Under the pieces are notes generated by a model. It saw nothing but the letters and a program-made list of their open reading frames with translations, was not told the origin of the DNA and searched no databases. Positions 14,697 to 22,857 of a DNA stretch of 46,697 nucleotides are shown here, one piece after another. The position numbers were made by a program, and so were the translations under genes. The first letter of the stretch is position 1. Every line of letters begins with the position of its first letter. Source of the DNA: a virus. The stretch is from positions 1 through 46,697 of IMG/VR virus record IMGVR_UViG_3300009529_001231; one strand, 5' to 3'.

Positions 14697-14845
14697 TTCC
14701 CTTTTGTTTTCATTTCCAATCTCAAGGCATAGGAGCACCAGAAACCAGCAACACAAATCCAAGCTAAAGCCCCCCAATTCTGAGCAAATGCTGAGGATAT
14801 AATGCCAACTATGAAAGTTATAATGAGGAATTTATTGTTTAACAT
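14693..14845 (-). CDS. small membrane protein, 50 aa
   Basis: ATG at 14843-14845 follows AAGGAGGAGGAT. Two hydrophobic segments (FLIITFIVGIISSAFA; GALAWICVAGFWCSYAL) separated by QNW predict a two-span hairpin, with a basic C-terminus. It ends in an ATGA overlap with the 35-aa gene. Could affect the host envelope early; no family recognised. Confidence 0.7.
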   Translation of the reverse strand: MLNNKFLIITFIVGIISSAFAQNWGALAWICVAGFWCSYALRLEMKTKGK

Positions 14846-14864
14846 ATCCTCCTCCTTAACTCCT

Positions 14865-15005
14865 TCAATTCCTTTCTGCCCTCAGGTAATCGACCCAGTA
14901 CCACCAGGGTGGCTCATAGAAGACACAGGCACAAAATAAGCCGGTATCCCTACATCTCCGAGCTAGGTTTCTGAGTTCATCCAGTAGTTTATCGCCTTCT
15001 TTCAT
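14865..15005 (-). CDS. hypothetical 46-aa protein behind a structured leader
   Basis: The ATG at 15005 follows AAGGAGAGAA. Product with a helical first half and an aromatic CACVFYEPPWWYWVDYL segment. The frame is open upstream to a GTG at 15116, but that stretch runs through a predicted RNA structure, so the short form is preferred. Confidence 0.6.
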   Translation of the reverse strand: MKEGDKLLDELRNLARRCRDTGLFCACVFYEPPWWYWVDYLRAERN

Positions 15006-15021
15006 TTCTCTCCTTTCTCTC

Positions 15022-15142
15022 AGGTCTGGGGGGAGCAGTCTTGACATTCGGTGAGAATCATAGCCTGAGTTTGGGCTGCTCACTCTGGGTGACTCCGTTA
15101 CCAGTCTTGACTTCACGATGAACCGTTGCCCCCCCCAAACCT
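15022..15142 (-). other. candidate structured RNA in the leader of the 46-aa gene
   Basis: On the minus strand AGGTTTGGGGGG (15131-15142) can pair with CCCCCCAGACCT (15022-15033): 12 bp with a single G-U. Inside, GTGAG/CTCAC (15079-15083 with 15051-15055) encloses AGCC/GGCT, and TCAC-CCAGA-GTGA is a competing hairpin. The element ends a few bases before the ribosome site at about 15010. No known riboswitch class recognised. The approximately 170 bases from 15006 to 15177 hold no convincing gene. Confidence 0.45.
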
Positions 15143-15177
15143 CAAAGGCCGTAGCCCGGTTTCGGGTTCCTCCTTTC

Positions 15178-15420
15178 CTACTGCTTTATTGCTTTCACCG
15201 CCCAGCTATTGCAGTAGACATTCAATACATGCCTGTAGGTGCTTTCGCCCATTCTGGCATCCAGTGCATTCTTAGCTGTTTCCATCATTTCGTCCCACTC
15301 GTTGTGGACTATCTGCCGGGCTTTAGCCAGTATTGAGTCTGTTACTTCAATGCCCTTATCGCTGGCGAGGAGTGCTAGTGCCTTCATTGTTCCCTGTGCC
15401 ATAATCTCTGCTAGTTCCAT
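15178..15420 (-). CDS. hypothetical 80-aa helical protein, first early gene
   Basis: The ATG at 15420 follows AGGAGGGGCTGAG and is the first gene downstream of the strongest promoter, P4. The protein is almost wholly helical (LLASDKGIEVTDSILAKARQ). Not recognised. Its position suggests an immediate-early role. Confidence 0.72.
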   Translation of the reverse strand: MELAEIMAQGTMKALALLASDKGIEVTDSILAKARQIVHNEWDEMMETAKNALDARMGESTYRHVLNVYCNSWAVKAIKQ

Positions 15421-15446
15421 CTCAGCCCCTCCTTAATCCTACCTAT

Positions 15447-15475
15447 ATTATAGTCTAATGCAAACGCTTTGTCAA
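15447..15475 (-). promoter_or_regulatory. perfect-consensus sigma70 promoter P4 with shared spacer element
   Basis: Minus-strand TTGACA (15470-15475), a 17-base spacer and TATAAT (15447-15452): an exact consensus. Spacer positions 3-11 hold GCGTTTGCA (15459-15467). It opens the early region. The rest of 15476-15610 holds no gene; an imperfect hairpin (GGTGGGCT...AGCCACC, near 15545-15566) without a U-tract may help end late transcription. Confidence 0.9.
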
Positions 15476-15610
15476 TAGGCAAACAGAGATATTCGAGCAT
15501 ATTAGATGAGTATTTTGGGGATTAGAGAAATGAATCAGGAGGTGGCTTTGCAATAGCCCACCAGATAACACAGAATCAATATCCTGACAGGCTAAACTAT
15601 TTTTTGGTAT

Positions 15611-15958
15611 CTACCACCAGCCAAGCCTAGAACCGAGACCATAGAGAATGCCACCCATGGCTGTGATAACTGTTCCAAGGAATCCAGCTTGCTTCTTCCG
15701 TGATGGTTTTTGACGTTCATCCAAACGAGCATAATTCGTTTCGAGACCTTCTATTCTTTCATGGTTCGCCCGAATATCGTTGCGGGCCACATTAAGGGAC
15801 CGAATAAATCCACCATTTTCAGTACCTCGAATCCCGAAAACACTGGTAAATATCCTTTCCTGAGCCTTCGATATTTCATTAACTTGAAGAACGAGGGCTT
15901 TGTGCTGCCCCTCAAGTTCAAGAAGTATCTGTCTATCGCTTCGGTTATCTTCTGCCAT
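15611..15958 (-). CDS. holin-like/XhlA-type membrane protein with N-terminal coiled coil, 115 aa
   Basis: Residues 8-80 are a charged coiled coil (LELEGQHKALVLQVNEISKA); a basic patch (KPSRKKQ) precedes one C-terminal hydrophobic span (GFLGTVITAMGGILYGLGS). This XhlA-like order (coil then tail anchor), and its place as last gene of the late operon, make it the best lysis candidate. No endolysin is seen next to it. Could instead be another tail-linked membrane protein. Confidence 0.55.
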   Translation of the reverse strand: MAEDNRSDRQILLELEGQHKALVLQVNEISKAQERIFTSVFGIRGTENGGFIRSLNVARNDIRANHERIEGLETNYARLDERQKPSRKKQAGFLGTVITAMGGILYGLGSRLGWW

Positions 15959-15967
15959 CTAAAAATC

Positions 15968-16258
15968 CTATGCGGCAACGGCTGTCCCATCATCCACTCG
16001 GCGCCAGGTGGCATTGGTGCCATCGGCATAGACCTGGACACCAGTACCGACTCCCACTCCTTCTCCTGTCTTTCTGCCATCTGTTGCAAAATACATTCTG
16101 CCTGCCTCAGCAACTACACCAGCCAACGCTGGCAGTGCTGCCACCGTTGAGGCCATTACTCCACCAGCTGTCTCAGCTCGCTCTGCTGTCTCAAGAGCCC
16201 TTATCCGCCGAGTCAGCGTCTCTATTATCGGCCACACATCCTCAGGTGAGAGGGACAT
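15968..16258 (-). CDS. tail-associated hypothetical protein, 96 aa
   Basis: An N-terminal helix (WPIIETLTRRIRALETAERA) that could trimerise, then a compact beta segment RMYFATDGRKTGEG...GVQVYADG...WRRVDDGTAV, common at the ends of phage fibre or tail-tip proteins. It overlaps the Gp37-like gene by 17 bases with GGAGC upstream. Probably part of the tail tip. Confidence 0.6.
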   Translation of the reverse strand: MSLSPEDVWPIIETLTRRIRALETAERAETAGGVMASTVAALPALAGVVAEAGRMYFATDGRKTGEGVGVGTGVQVYADGTNATWRRVDDGTAVAA

Positions 16259-17390
16259 CAGAAAGCTCCAATTTTATCGTTTCCAATCCATTCTCCACAA
16301 TACCTAGAACCCCAACGATCTTTTTGTTCTGCTCAATGTCCTTGTACCGAGCTGTCACTAAGTCACCAAGGAAATAATCCCTGCCATACAGGAGTCCAGG
16401 AATCTGAAGAGCATCAAACACGAAGACCTCTTTGGCCTGAAGGGCAGCAAGAACCTCATCGCCAATCGACTGTAGCCCAGCTACCGTGTCTTCACTATTA
16501 CCCTGGTTCGTTCCCTCCACCCTGTTCCAGGTGGATTCGCCAATAGCAGCGGCATCTATCTGCTGGATGACTGTGCGGTCAGTCTGTTGCCCCTGACCAA
16601 GCACAATTGCCGCATTAACTTCTTGACGCCGATCCTTTGAATACAAAGGGTTCCCCATATTCCCCAGCGATAGGGAAAAGACAACAGGTGCGTTGCCAGC
16701 ACCATTCAAACCAGTTGCTGGATCAAGCCCTGTGGTCGTCCTATCTTCACCCCATGGCGCGGCTTTGGCTTGAAACTCAAAAGTGGCTGCTCCAGTACCC
16801 ACTATGCTAAAATCCACATCAGAATCCCTTGCCACTTCAACCAGAACATCCAACAGATTCCTGTAAGCGCGGGCACCAGTCCATACTCCACCGCCAGCGA
16901 CATCTGCCTGAATCACAAGACCTGTCATAACACCCGATGTTAGAAGCCTTGGAGGGGATGTCGCACCGGGGCCAGCATTCTCATCGACAAATTCCTTCAT
17001 AGCGGTCTCACCAACAGCCGATTTCTCCGTTTGGGCACTGCCAGCGTAATAAAGAATCGTCCTCCGGGCAAGCAGGTCATCATATCCTAACCCTATACTG
17101 GAATACAATGATCGGCCTTCATCTGTAGTACGTCTGACTTCTGTTCGGTGAAAGCCTTCAAATTCAAGATAGAGAAGAATTGCTGGTGAGGCGGCTAAGT
17201 CAGACCGCCAGACTTCAATCTGGCCATCCAGAACAAAGAGGTCCACAACAGAAAGGTCACCATCAATCTGAAGGGAATAGCTATCTACGCCATTGACTCT
17301 ACGATGGAAATCCAACCTATACCAATCGGTTAATATGGCTGTCTGCACGCCAGCCACAGACTTCAATCTTATCTGATATCGTGGAGCCAT
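16242..17390 (-). CDS. siphovirus ReqiPepy6 Gp37-like tail tip protein
   Basis: 382 aa. The start (YQIRLKSVAGVQTAILTDWY), the DSYSLQIDGD segment, the long beta-rich centre and the C-terminal YFLGDLVTARYKDIEQNK fit the Gp37-like tail family, the central hub protein after Dit in many siphoviruses. The ATG overlaps the previous stop (TAATG) behind GGAGG. Order with Dit, fibre and TMP supports the role. Confidence 0.78.
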   Translation of the reverse strand: MAPRYQIRLKSVAGVQTAILTDWYRLDFHRRVNGVDSYSLQIDGDLSVVDLFVLDGQIEVWRSDLAASPAILLYLEFEGFHRTEVRRTTDEGRSLYSSIGLGYDDLLARRTILYYAGSAQTEKSAVGETAMKEFVDENAGPGATSPPRLLTSGVMTGLVIQADVAGGGVWTGARAYRNLLDVLVEVARDSDVDFSIVGTGAATFEFQAKAAPWGEDRTTTGLDPATGLNGAGNAPVVFSLSLGNMGNPLYSKDRRQEVNAAIVLGQGQQTDRTVIQQIDAAAIGESTWNRVEGTNQGNSEDTVAGLQSIGDEVLAALQAKEVFVFDALQIPGLLYGRDYFLGDLVTARYKDIEQNKKIVGVLGIVENGLETIKLELSDVPLT

Positions 17391-17662
17391 TAGACCTCCA
17401 GTTTGCCAATCCGTGTCTCTAAGTCATTGACGCGCTCTTTTATATCATCAAGTTCCACAGGGATATCACGTACTACGAGAGCGGATTCAGGCGACTCTTT
17501 TGGAATGATATTTTTACCATCCCAACTGTCCCCAGGATTGGCAGTTGCGCTCTGCTCTTCTGAAAGCAATTTCCATCCTTTGGGCGGTTTCCAATCAGTT
17601 TCCTCCTCAATCTCAATGACATTGACTATCAATCCAGCTTTATTGACTAATGCCTTTCTCAT
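17390..17662 (-). CDS. hypothetical tail-fibre-region protein, 90 aa
   Basis: The N-terminal half (ALVNKAGLIVNVIEIEEETD, then PPKGW and GDSWDG) resembles small domains at the ends of tail-fibre or fibre-assembly proteins; the C-terminus is a short coiled coil (DDIKERVNDLETRIGKLEV). A strong AGGAGG precedes the ATG. Probably virion or fibre assembly. Confidence 0.65.
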   Translation of the reverse strand: MRKALVNKAGLIVNVIEIEEETDWKPPKGWKLLSEEQSATANPGDSWDGKNIIPKESPESALVVRDIPVELDDIKERVNDLETRIGKLEV

Positions 17663-17903
17663 TGTTACCTCCTGTTAGCCAGACCTGTTCAAGAGCATCC
17701 TTGAATTGGCCTATTGAAGCAAAAAAAGGGCCTCGCGCAATCGTTGGGTCCTCGTGCATCTCCTGGAGTTTCTCGATGTAATCATCAGGATGATCACAAA
17801 AGAAAGGTATTCGTCCTTCAATGAGAATAACAGGTTGCATTTTCCACGAACTGCCATTCACAGTCCAAGGTGTCAACTGCCATTCCAATAGCTTCGTTTC
17901 CAT
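17640..17903 (-). CDS. hypothetical 87-aa protein following the Gly-rich adhesin
   Basis: The ATG at 17903 follows GGAGTTGGT; longer frames run antisense-like through the Gly codons of the adhesin gene and are rejected. Contains WQLTPWTVNGSSWKMQPVIL and an acidic helix. Position suggests a fibre-assembly or virion role; unrecognised. Confidence 0.65.
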   Translation of the reverse strand: METKLLEWQLTPWTVNGSSWKMQPVILIEGRIPFFCDHPDDYIEKLQEMHEDPTIARGPFFASIGQFKDALEQVWLTGGNNEKGISQ

Positions 17904-17904
17904 A

Positions 17905-19428
17905 TTACCAACTCCAAACTCTGCACTCTCCACGAGCTCCAGCGCCACCAGCACCTCCGGTATTAGTTCCACCCCCACCGCCGCCGCCGCCACCACTAGG
18001 GGCGCCTCCAGCACCGCCTACTCCACCAACACCACCATCCTGACCTCCACCGCCACCACCACCTTGGCCACCCTTCTCCTCAGTTCCAGCCGCACCAGCG
18101 CCTCCTGCCCCGCCATTCCCAGCACCAGCAGCACCACCACCTCCAGCAGTATAGACACCTGTGTCACCCCCTGCGCCCCCTGTTCTTTCAGCATTGACAC
18201 CGTTAACGCCTCCGCCAGAACCACCACCAGCCGCACCATATAGAGAACTACCGCCATCGGTACCGTTAATAGGGGTTTGTGACGAGGAACCACCACCACC
18301 ACCACCATATTCTGCGTTAGATCCATCCTCTCCATTTGCGGAACTGTCTCCCCCTTCTGCACCATGACCAGCCAAGGAATCACCTGCCGATGCCGCAGCA
18401 TAGCGAGGATTACCACCAAAGCGTCCAGAACCTGCACTTCCTGTACCACCGCCACCACCACCTCTGCCTAGCGCAGCACCACCACGTTCTCCAATCCCGC
18501 CCCCGAAAGCAGTCAAGGCAGTTCCAAATAATGTATTGCCACCAATAGTGCCATCAGCTCCATCAGCTCCTACTCCTCCAGCACCACCTGCTCCACCAGC
18601 ACCGATTGTCACAACCTCAACAGCTGCTAGACTAGAAGCTGCAAAGATTTTCCATGCATAGGCACCACCGCCACCGCCACCGCCACCAATTCTACGGTTC
18701 CCAGCGGCCTGCCCTTCACCACCTGCTCCACCAGCTCCTGCTCCGATACATACAACCATAACATGGGTTACACCAGTTGGCTTAGTCCAGTTTCCTGAGG
18801 CTATAATTCGTTGGAAATCAGTCACCGCAAATGATACCCAAGCACCGCCTTGATAAACTTGGAACAGGCTTAATGTTGCATTGTATATTCTCATACCATT
18901 AATCGGAGTCATTGCATCACGCGATGCGGTTGTCATTGATGGAAGCCAAGTCTTCAAACGCTCCCGTTCATCAGTAAGAGTGACTGCATTACCAGGAAAG
19001 GCTATGCTTGCCTGAAAGAGTGGTATATCCCAAGTCGTGCCATCAACCTGAACCAATGCTGGAGGAACACCAGCCCCTTCAACACCGGCAATCCTTGTGA
19101 TTCTCACTGTCTGAGCAGCCCACGATTTTCTTGCAACAATCCGGTCAATACGAGTAGCTCCAGCTGGATTTGGCAACGCAACGGTTACATTGCCATCATT
19201 CATATAAAAAGTGCCATTAACGAGTGCCACACCAGGAGAAACTATAACCGGTGAGAATCCTGCGACTGCTGTCATAAATAATTCATTGGTCACATTAGAT
19301 AGAATCCCAGTATCCGCATCCGCTAAGGCACCCAAAAAGAGTTCCCAGACATCAGACCAATTATCATCGGTGTATGGCCCAGCATCACCAAGAACTTCGC
19401 CTGCCCAAGGTCTACTTGTTTCTGTCAT
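17905..19428 (-). CDS. glycine-rich tail adhesin/receptor-binding protein, 507 aa
   Basis: Residues 1-215 form a beta-rich virion-attachment region (INGMRIYNATLSLFQVYQGG), followed by about 290 residues with long Gly runs and repeated GGAGG blocks, ending in GARGECRVWSW. This fits polyglycine-type adhesin tips of phage fibres, where Gly-rich strands pack in sheets and loops bind the receptor. The short non-Gly loops (for example GRFGGNPRYAAASAGD) are the likely specificity sites. Gly codons make the minus strand GGN-rich, which causes many false ORFs here. Confidence 0.8.
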   Translation of the reverse strand: MTETSRPWAGEVLGDAGPYTDDNWSDVWELFLGALADADTGILSNVTNELFMTAVAGFSPVIVSPGVALVNGTFYMNDGNVTVALPNPAGATRIDRIVARKSWAAQTVRITRIAGVEGAGVPPALVQVDGTTWDIPLFQASIAFPGNAVTLTDERERLKTWLPSMTTASRDAMTPINGMRIYNATLSLFQVYQGGAWVSFAVTDFQRIIASGNWTKPTGVTHVMVVCIGAGAGGAGGEGQAAGNRRIGGGGGGGGAYAWKIFAASSLAAVEVVTIGAGGAGGAGGVGADGADGTIGGNTLFGTALTAFGGGIGERGGAALGRGGGGGGTGSAGSGRFGGNPRYAAASAGDSLAGHGAEGGDSSANGEDGSNAEYGGGGGGSSSQTPINGTDGGSSLYGAAGGGSGGGVNGVNAERTGGAGGDTGVYTAGGGGAAGAGNGGAGGAGAAGTEEKGGQGGGGGGGQDGGVGGVGGAGGAPSGGGGGGGGGTNTGGAGGAGARGECRVWSW

Positions 19429-19437
19429 TTTATCACC

Positions 19438-20376
19438 TCATATACCAAAATAGCGGGTAAATACTCTTAATTCCACAGATGTTCTCCCAGGTTGAGCATT
19501 CCATCCTGTGACAGTAATACTATTAATACCACCGGGTGCCTCCGGGTCTGGAGCAATATGCCATGTAGCCAAGTCACTATCTGTTTTGATGCTTCCAATA
19601 CGATTGACGCCACTAGCATCAACTACTGTTTTAACTCCATAATTAAGATCAATCGTAATGATATTGCCCGCGACAATATCGTAATCTAATTCAATCACTT
19701 CACCAGTCGTATCATTGGTAATCGTGAAATCGTTGAGTGGACCTGTCACTATAATAACAGGGTACGTCTCCCATGTACCAGGATATGTAATGTTCACCGT
19801 ATTATTGAGAATAGATGCCCCAAAGACAATCGGGAATGTTATAGGAAAGACTAATTCCCCTAGAGAACCTAGAGTCAACTCAGTATCTACTCTAGTCGGG
19901 TCAAATACAACCGGGTCGTATGCAGTAAATCTCAAGACCTCTTGGAATGCCCACTCATCCCAAGCATTAAGAGACCGCGCCTCGAATCTTGGCCCCTGCG
20001 TTATATAAACATTTAGATCACGAACAGTCCCATCCGATTCGATGCGTCTAAGTTGACCAGGCTCACTCGCAGTTGGAGTAGTCTGCCTATTCGGGCGGAT
20101 AGCATCGAGGAGGAAAGCCCGTCCAGACCACCAATCATCGCGATTGCAAAACATCTGGCGTATAAGCAACTGAACCGTCCGGGGTCTCAGAAAATAGTCG
20201 CGGACAGTTTCACCATGTTGGAATGGTCCTCTCTGTGTAATATAATCAATCGGAGGTGTACCCCAACCCGATTGACTGAGAAGCCATCGCCCATAACCTG
20301 AAGGAACATGGAATTCGTATTCCTCCCCATCGGGTGAGATGTAGCTCGTAAATTCCTTCGTCACTGCCATTAACAT
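19438..20376 (-). CDS. distal tail (Dit-like) protein, 312 aa
   Basis: Family-like features include the N-terminal WLLSQSGWGTPPIDYITQRG with HGETVRDYFLRPRTVQLLIR, describing the first Dit ring domain, and a C-terminal beta domain with TGPLNDFTITNDTTGE and GDLAT-type loops. It lies between TMP and fibre genes, where Dit normally is. The start at 20376 lacks a strong ribosome site; ATG at 20370 is possible. Confidence 0.82.
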   Translation of the reverse strand: MLMAVTKEFTSYISPDGEEYEFHVPSGYGRWLLSQSGWGTPPIDYITQRGPFQHGETVRDYFLRPRTVQLLIRQMFCNRDDWWSGRAFLLDAIRPNRQTTPTASEPGQLRRIESDGTVRDLNVYITQGPRFEARSLNAWDEWAFQEVLRFTAYDPVVFDPTRVDTELTLGSLGELVFPITFPIVFGASILNNTVNITYPGTWETYPVIIVTGPLNDFTITNDTTGEVIELDYDIVAGNIITIDLNYGVKTVVDASGVNRIGSIKTDSDLATWHIAPDPEAPGGINSITVTGWNAQPGRTSVELRVFTRYFGI

Positions 20377-20377
20377 A

Positions 20378-22045
20378 TTATTTCTGTGCCAACATAGTTA
20401 GCGCTTCAAGATCAAGGGCTATGCTGGCCGGCTCCTGTGGATTAGTATATGTTGCATCGACATTAAAAGTGGTGCTATTGGTTATAGGTCTAACGATAGC
20501 CCCAGGGGGAAGCGACACTAATTCTGGCCCACGCTCTCCAACGAGAGCCGTTCCTCCAGGGGAAACACCACCCTGAGCAAATCCCGGTATGGCACCTCCT
20601 TGGATTGCGGTTGCTCGAATTGCTCTAGCTTGTTTTTCCAATTGGAAAAAGGCTTCGGGAGTCAAAATCCCGCCTCTAACCAACTCAACTGCCGGCTGGA
20701 GTAATTTTCTTATCCGTAGTTCCTCCCTCAGTGCATCATTTAATATTTTCTGCGCTTCTAAAAGGGCTTGTGCTTGAGCTTCTTGAGCTTCTTGAGCCTT
20801 TCTGGCTGCGTGCGCTTGCACCGCACTTCCTCTTTCCGCTTCCTCTGCCAGAATACCAAACAAAATCCTCCCATCATTGACCTGTTCATTAAATTCTTGT
20901 TGTTGGCTTGTCACCCCTTTTAACGCATTCTGGATTTGATGGGCGACAAGCACCGCTGTCGTACCAATTAAGGCTATCCCCGCAGCTAGAATAGCCCAAC
21001 CAACAGGACCGGCAGCAGCAAGAATGGCAAATAAGGCCGCCACCTTAGCCCAGAGAGCCACGGTTGTTGCTACTATGGTCGGAATCAATTTTGCCAGTAA
21101 AAATGTGCGAAGTATTGTAAATCCCGTGATTAAACTTGGCAATGCTATCAACAAGGGGCCAAGTACAAGCATGAGACCACCAACGGCGGCTGTTGCAATA
21201 ACGATAATTCTAGATAAGGCTTTATTCCGCGACATCCAATCGCTAACCTGCTTCACAATCGCTGTAATCCTACCAATTATATTGGACAGAATTGGTAGGA
21301 GAGCCTGTCCTATTGTAACAGCCGTTTCCTGGATATTGGCTTTCAATCCCTTCATCGTATTGGCAAAGCTACCAGATGTTCGTTCAGCATCACCTATGGC
21401 ATCAGCAGACCCAGCCACTATCATATTGTACCTAGCCTGAACCTTCATAGCCTCAGTGATATCGGATTTAGTTTCTACCAATCCTCTATCCAGAATATCT
21501 TGTTCTATCGCAGCTGCCGTGATAACAATGCCATATTTCCGCACTGTCTCTGTATTACCCACAAGGGCAGATTGGAAATCCCGAAGGACATCAGCATCTA
21601 ATTTATTGTTGAAAGATGCCACATCGATCGCCAATGCCGTTAAATCCTTACTTAAACTGGCAGCCTGATCCCTTGCGAATCCCATTGGGACAAAGGTATC
21701 CTGTAGAGCCGCGGCCATTTCCATAATCTCAAATCTTGACCGATTGACAGCTCTGCTCAATGTCTCAGCCCACATCTCCACTTCAGGAGCTTGATCCCGG
21801 AACACGACTCGGAACTTGGACATCATTTCCTCAGCATCGGACGCCTGCTTTACCGCAAGACCTAGCACACCAGAGATAATGCCACCAAACACAGTCATGC
21901 CAGCCCCCAATGCCCTCAAGTTAGGAGCCACTTTCTGAATACGGTCGCCAAAGCTCTCCATTGATTGGTCAGCACCTTTCATGGTAGCCTTGAATTTACC
22001 ACCACCTTCTACTACTAATTTGACTCCTACTTCTTTTAGAGCCAT
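20378..22045 (-). CDS. tail tape measure protein, 555 aa
   Basis: N-terminal FKATMKGADQSMESFGDRIQ and a helical TMP-like body with KYGIVITAAAIEQ and SGSFANTMKGLKANIQETA, several hydrophobic segments (about 285-375) and a C-terminal PGFAQGGVSPGGTALVGERG typical of phage TMPs. The length predicts a short tail, about 80 nm at the usual 1.5 angstrom per residue. No lytic domain seen. Confidence 0.92.
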   Translation of the reverse strand: MALKEVGVKLVVEGGGKFKATMKGADQSMESFGDRIQKVAPNLRALGAGMTVFGGIISGVLGLAVKQASDAEEMMSKFRVVFRDQAPEVEMWAETLSRAVNRSRFEIMEMAAALQDTFVPMGFARDQAASLSKDLTALAIDVASFNNKLDADVLRDFQSALVGNTETVRKYGIVITAAAIEQDILDRGLVETKSDITEAMKVQARYNMIVAGSADAIGDAERTSGSFANTMKGLKANIQETAVTIGQALLPILSNIIGRITAIVKQVSDWMSRNKALSRIIVIATAAVGGLMLVLGPLLIALPSLITGFTILRTFLLAKLIPTIVATTVALWAKVAALFAILAAAGPVGWAILAAGIALIGTTAVLVAHQIQNALKGVTSQQQEFNEQVNDGRILFGILAEEAERGSAVQAHAARKAQEAQEAQAQALLEAQKILNDALREELRIRKLLQPAVELVRGGILTPEAFFQLEKQARAIRATAIQGGAIPGFAQGGVSPGGTALVGERGPELVSLPPGAIVRPITNSTTFNVDATYTNPQEPASIALDLEALTMLAQK

Positions 22046-22438
22046 CTATTTCCTCTTTCGTACCGCCTTTTTAGTTTCCCTATCTATCCTATCGTTCACA
22101 GCATCATCGGTATGCAATCTAACCAACTTGCTCAGACGGTGGTGAGCCACATGCATTGCTTTCTCTTTGTATGGTAATGCCTTCCAATCTCTCCAATTAT
22201 TGCAAGCATATTTGCTCGCCTCCATCTCCTCAAACAGAGGAACCAGGTTAGGCAGGAGCCTTCCGAATGTTATGTTCGGGTCAACTCCATGCCTAACTCC
22301 ATGTATTTCTATGGGCTCACCGTTTCTTTGTACCTCGAAAGGAGCTTGCCGCTTCGGCCACATCCTCCTCGGTAACACCCGCACTTCGAGAACAAGCGAC
22401 AAGGAGAGAGGAATAATCCTCGAATGTCCGCATCGCAC
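22046..22438 (-). CDS. tail assembly chaperone, second frame (G-T type extension)
   Basis: The frame overlaps the end of the 171-aa chaperone by up to 122 bases in the +1 frame and ends at TMP. Beyond the overlap the sequence is convincingly protein-like (LPNLVPLFEEMEASKYACNN, basic C-terminus). The only internal ATG (22363) lies directly against GAGGAGG with no spacing, so the protein is probably made by frameshift from the upstream gene. Limits given are those of the open frame. Confidence 0.7.
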   Translation of the reverse strand: MRCGHSRIIPLSLSLVLEVRVLPRRMWPKRQAPFEVQRNGEPIEIHGVRHGVDPNITFGRLLPNLVPLFEEMEASKYACNNWRDWKALPYKEKAMHVAHHRLSKLVRLHTDDAVNDRIDRETKKAVRKRK

Positions 22439-22832
22439 AGAGTTTCACCCATGCCAGATATCTGCCATCCTGGTCTTCTGACGCACTAGGGATATTGTTA
22501 ATACCGAGTTTCTCTAGTTTTGCCGTCCACCTTTCATCTTGCGCGTTGGGAAAATCCTCGGGCACCGTGTCAAGTTCCGATCCCAATAATATAATCATAT
22601 CCGTCAGCTTTTCAGTTAGTTTGAGGTCAAAGTTCTCTGTAGCTGCAACATAATCAGGATCATTGGGGTTGGGTTCCTCCCTCTCCTTGCTCTCAATGTA
22701 GACTACAGGCACACTGGGTCGCTCTAGTTCCATCATCGCCTTGACTCTGTTAAAGGCGAATGGAGACACATCGACCACCTTAAATACGACTCCCGTACTC
22801 AACTGGATTTTACCGTCTTTCACCTCATGCAT
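22317..22832 (-). CDS. tail assembly chaperone, first frame (gpG-like), 171 aa
   Basis: Sits between the tail tube and the tape measure genes, as tail chaperones do. The start has AGGAGGAAT upstream. The product is helical and acidic in the middle (EKLTDMIILLGSELDTVPED) and ends in FRGTKKR. UUU-C at 22337-22340, in the overlap with the next frame, is a plausible +1 slip site. Confidence 0.75.
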   Translation of the reverse strand: MHEVKDGKIQLSTGVVFKVVDVSPFAFNRVKAMMELERPSVPVVYIESKEREEPNPNDPDYVAATENFDLKLTEKLTDMIILLGSELDTVPEDFPNAQDERWTAKLEKLGINNIPSASEDQDGRYLAWVKLCAMRTFEDYSSLLVACSRSAGVTEEDVAEAASSFRGTKKR

Positions 22833-22857
22833 AAAAGATTCCTCCTACTTTTTTACT

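Noticed and set aside
15545-15566. Possible terminator after the holin-like gene
   Set aside because: The stem is interrupted and no U-tract follows, so I do not call it a terminator.
18018-18461. Open frames of 60-150 codons on both strands in the Gly-rich region
   Set aside because: Long GGN codon runs keep all frames open; the 507-aa sense frame explains them.
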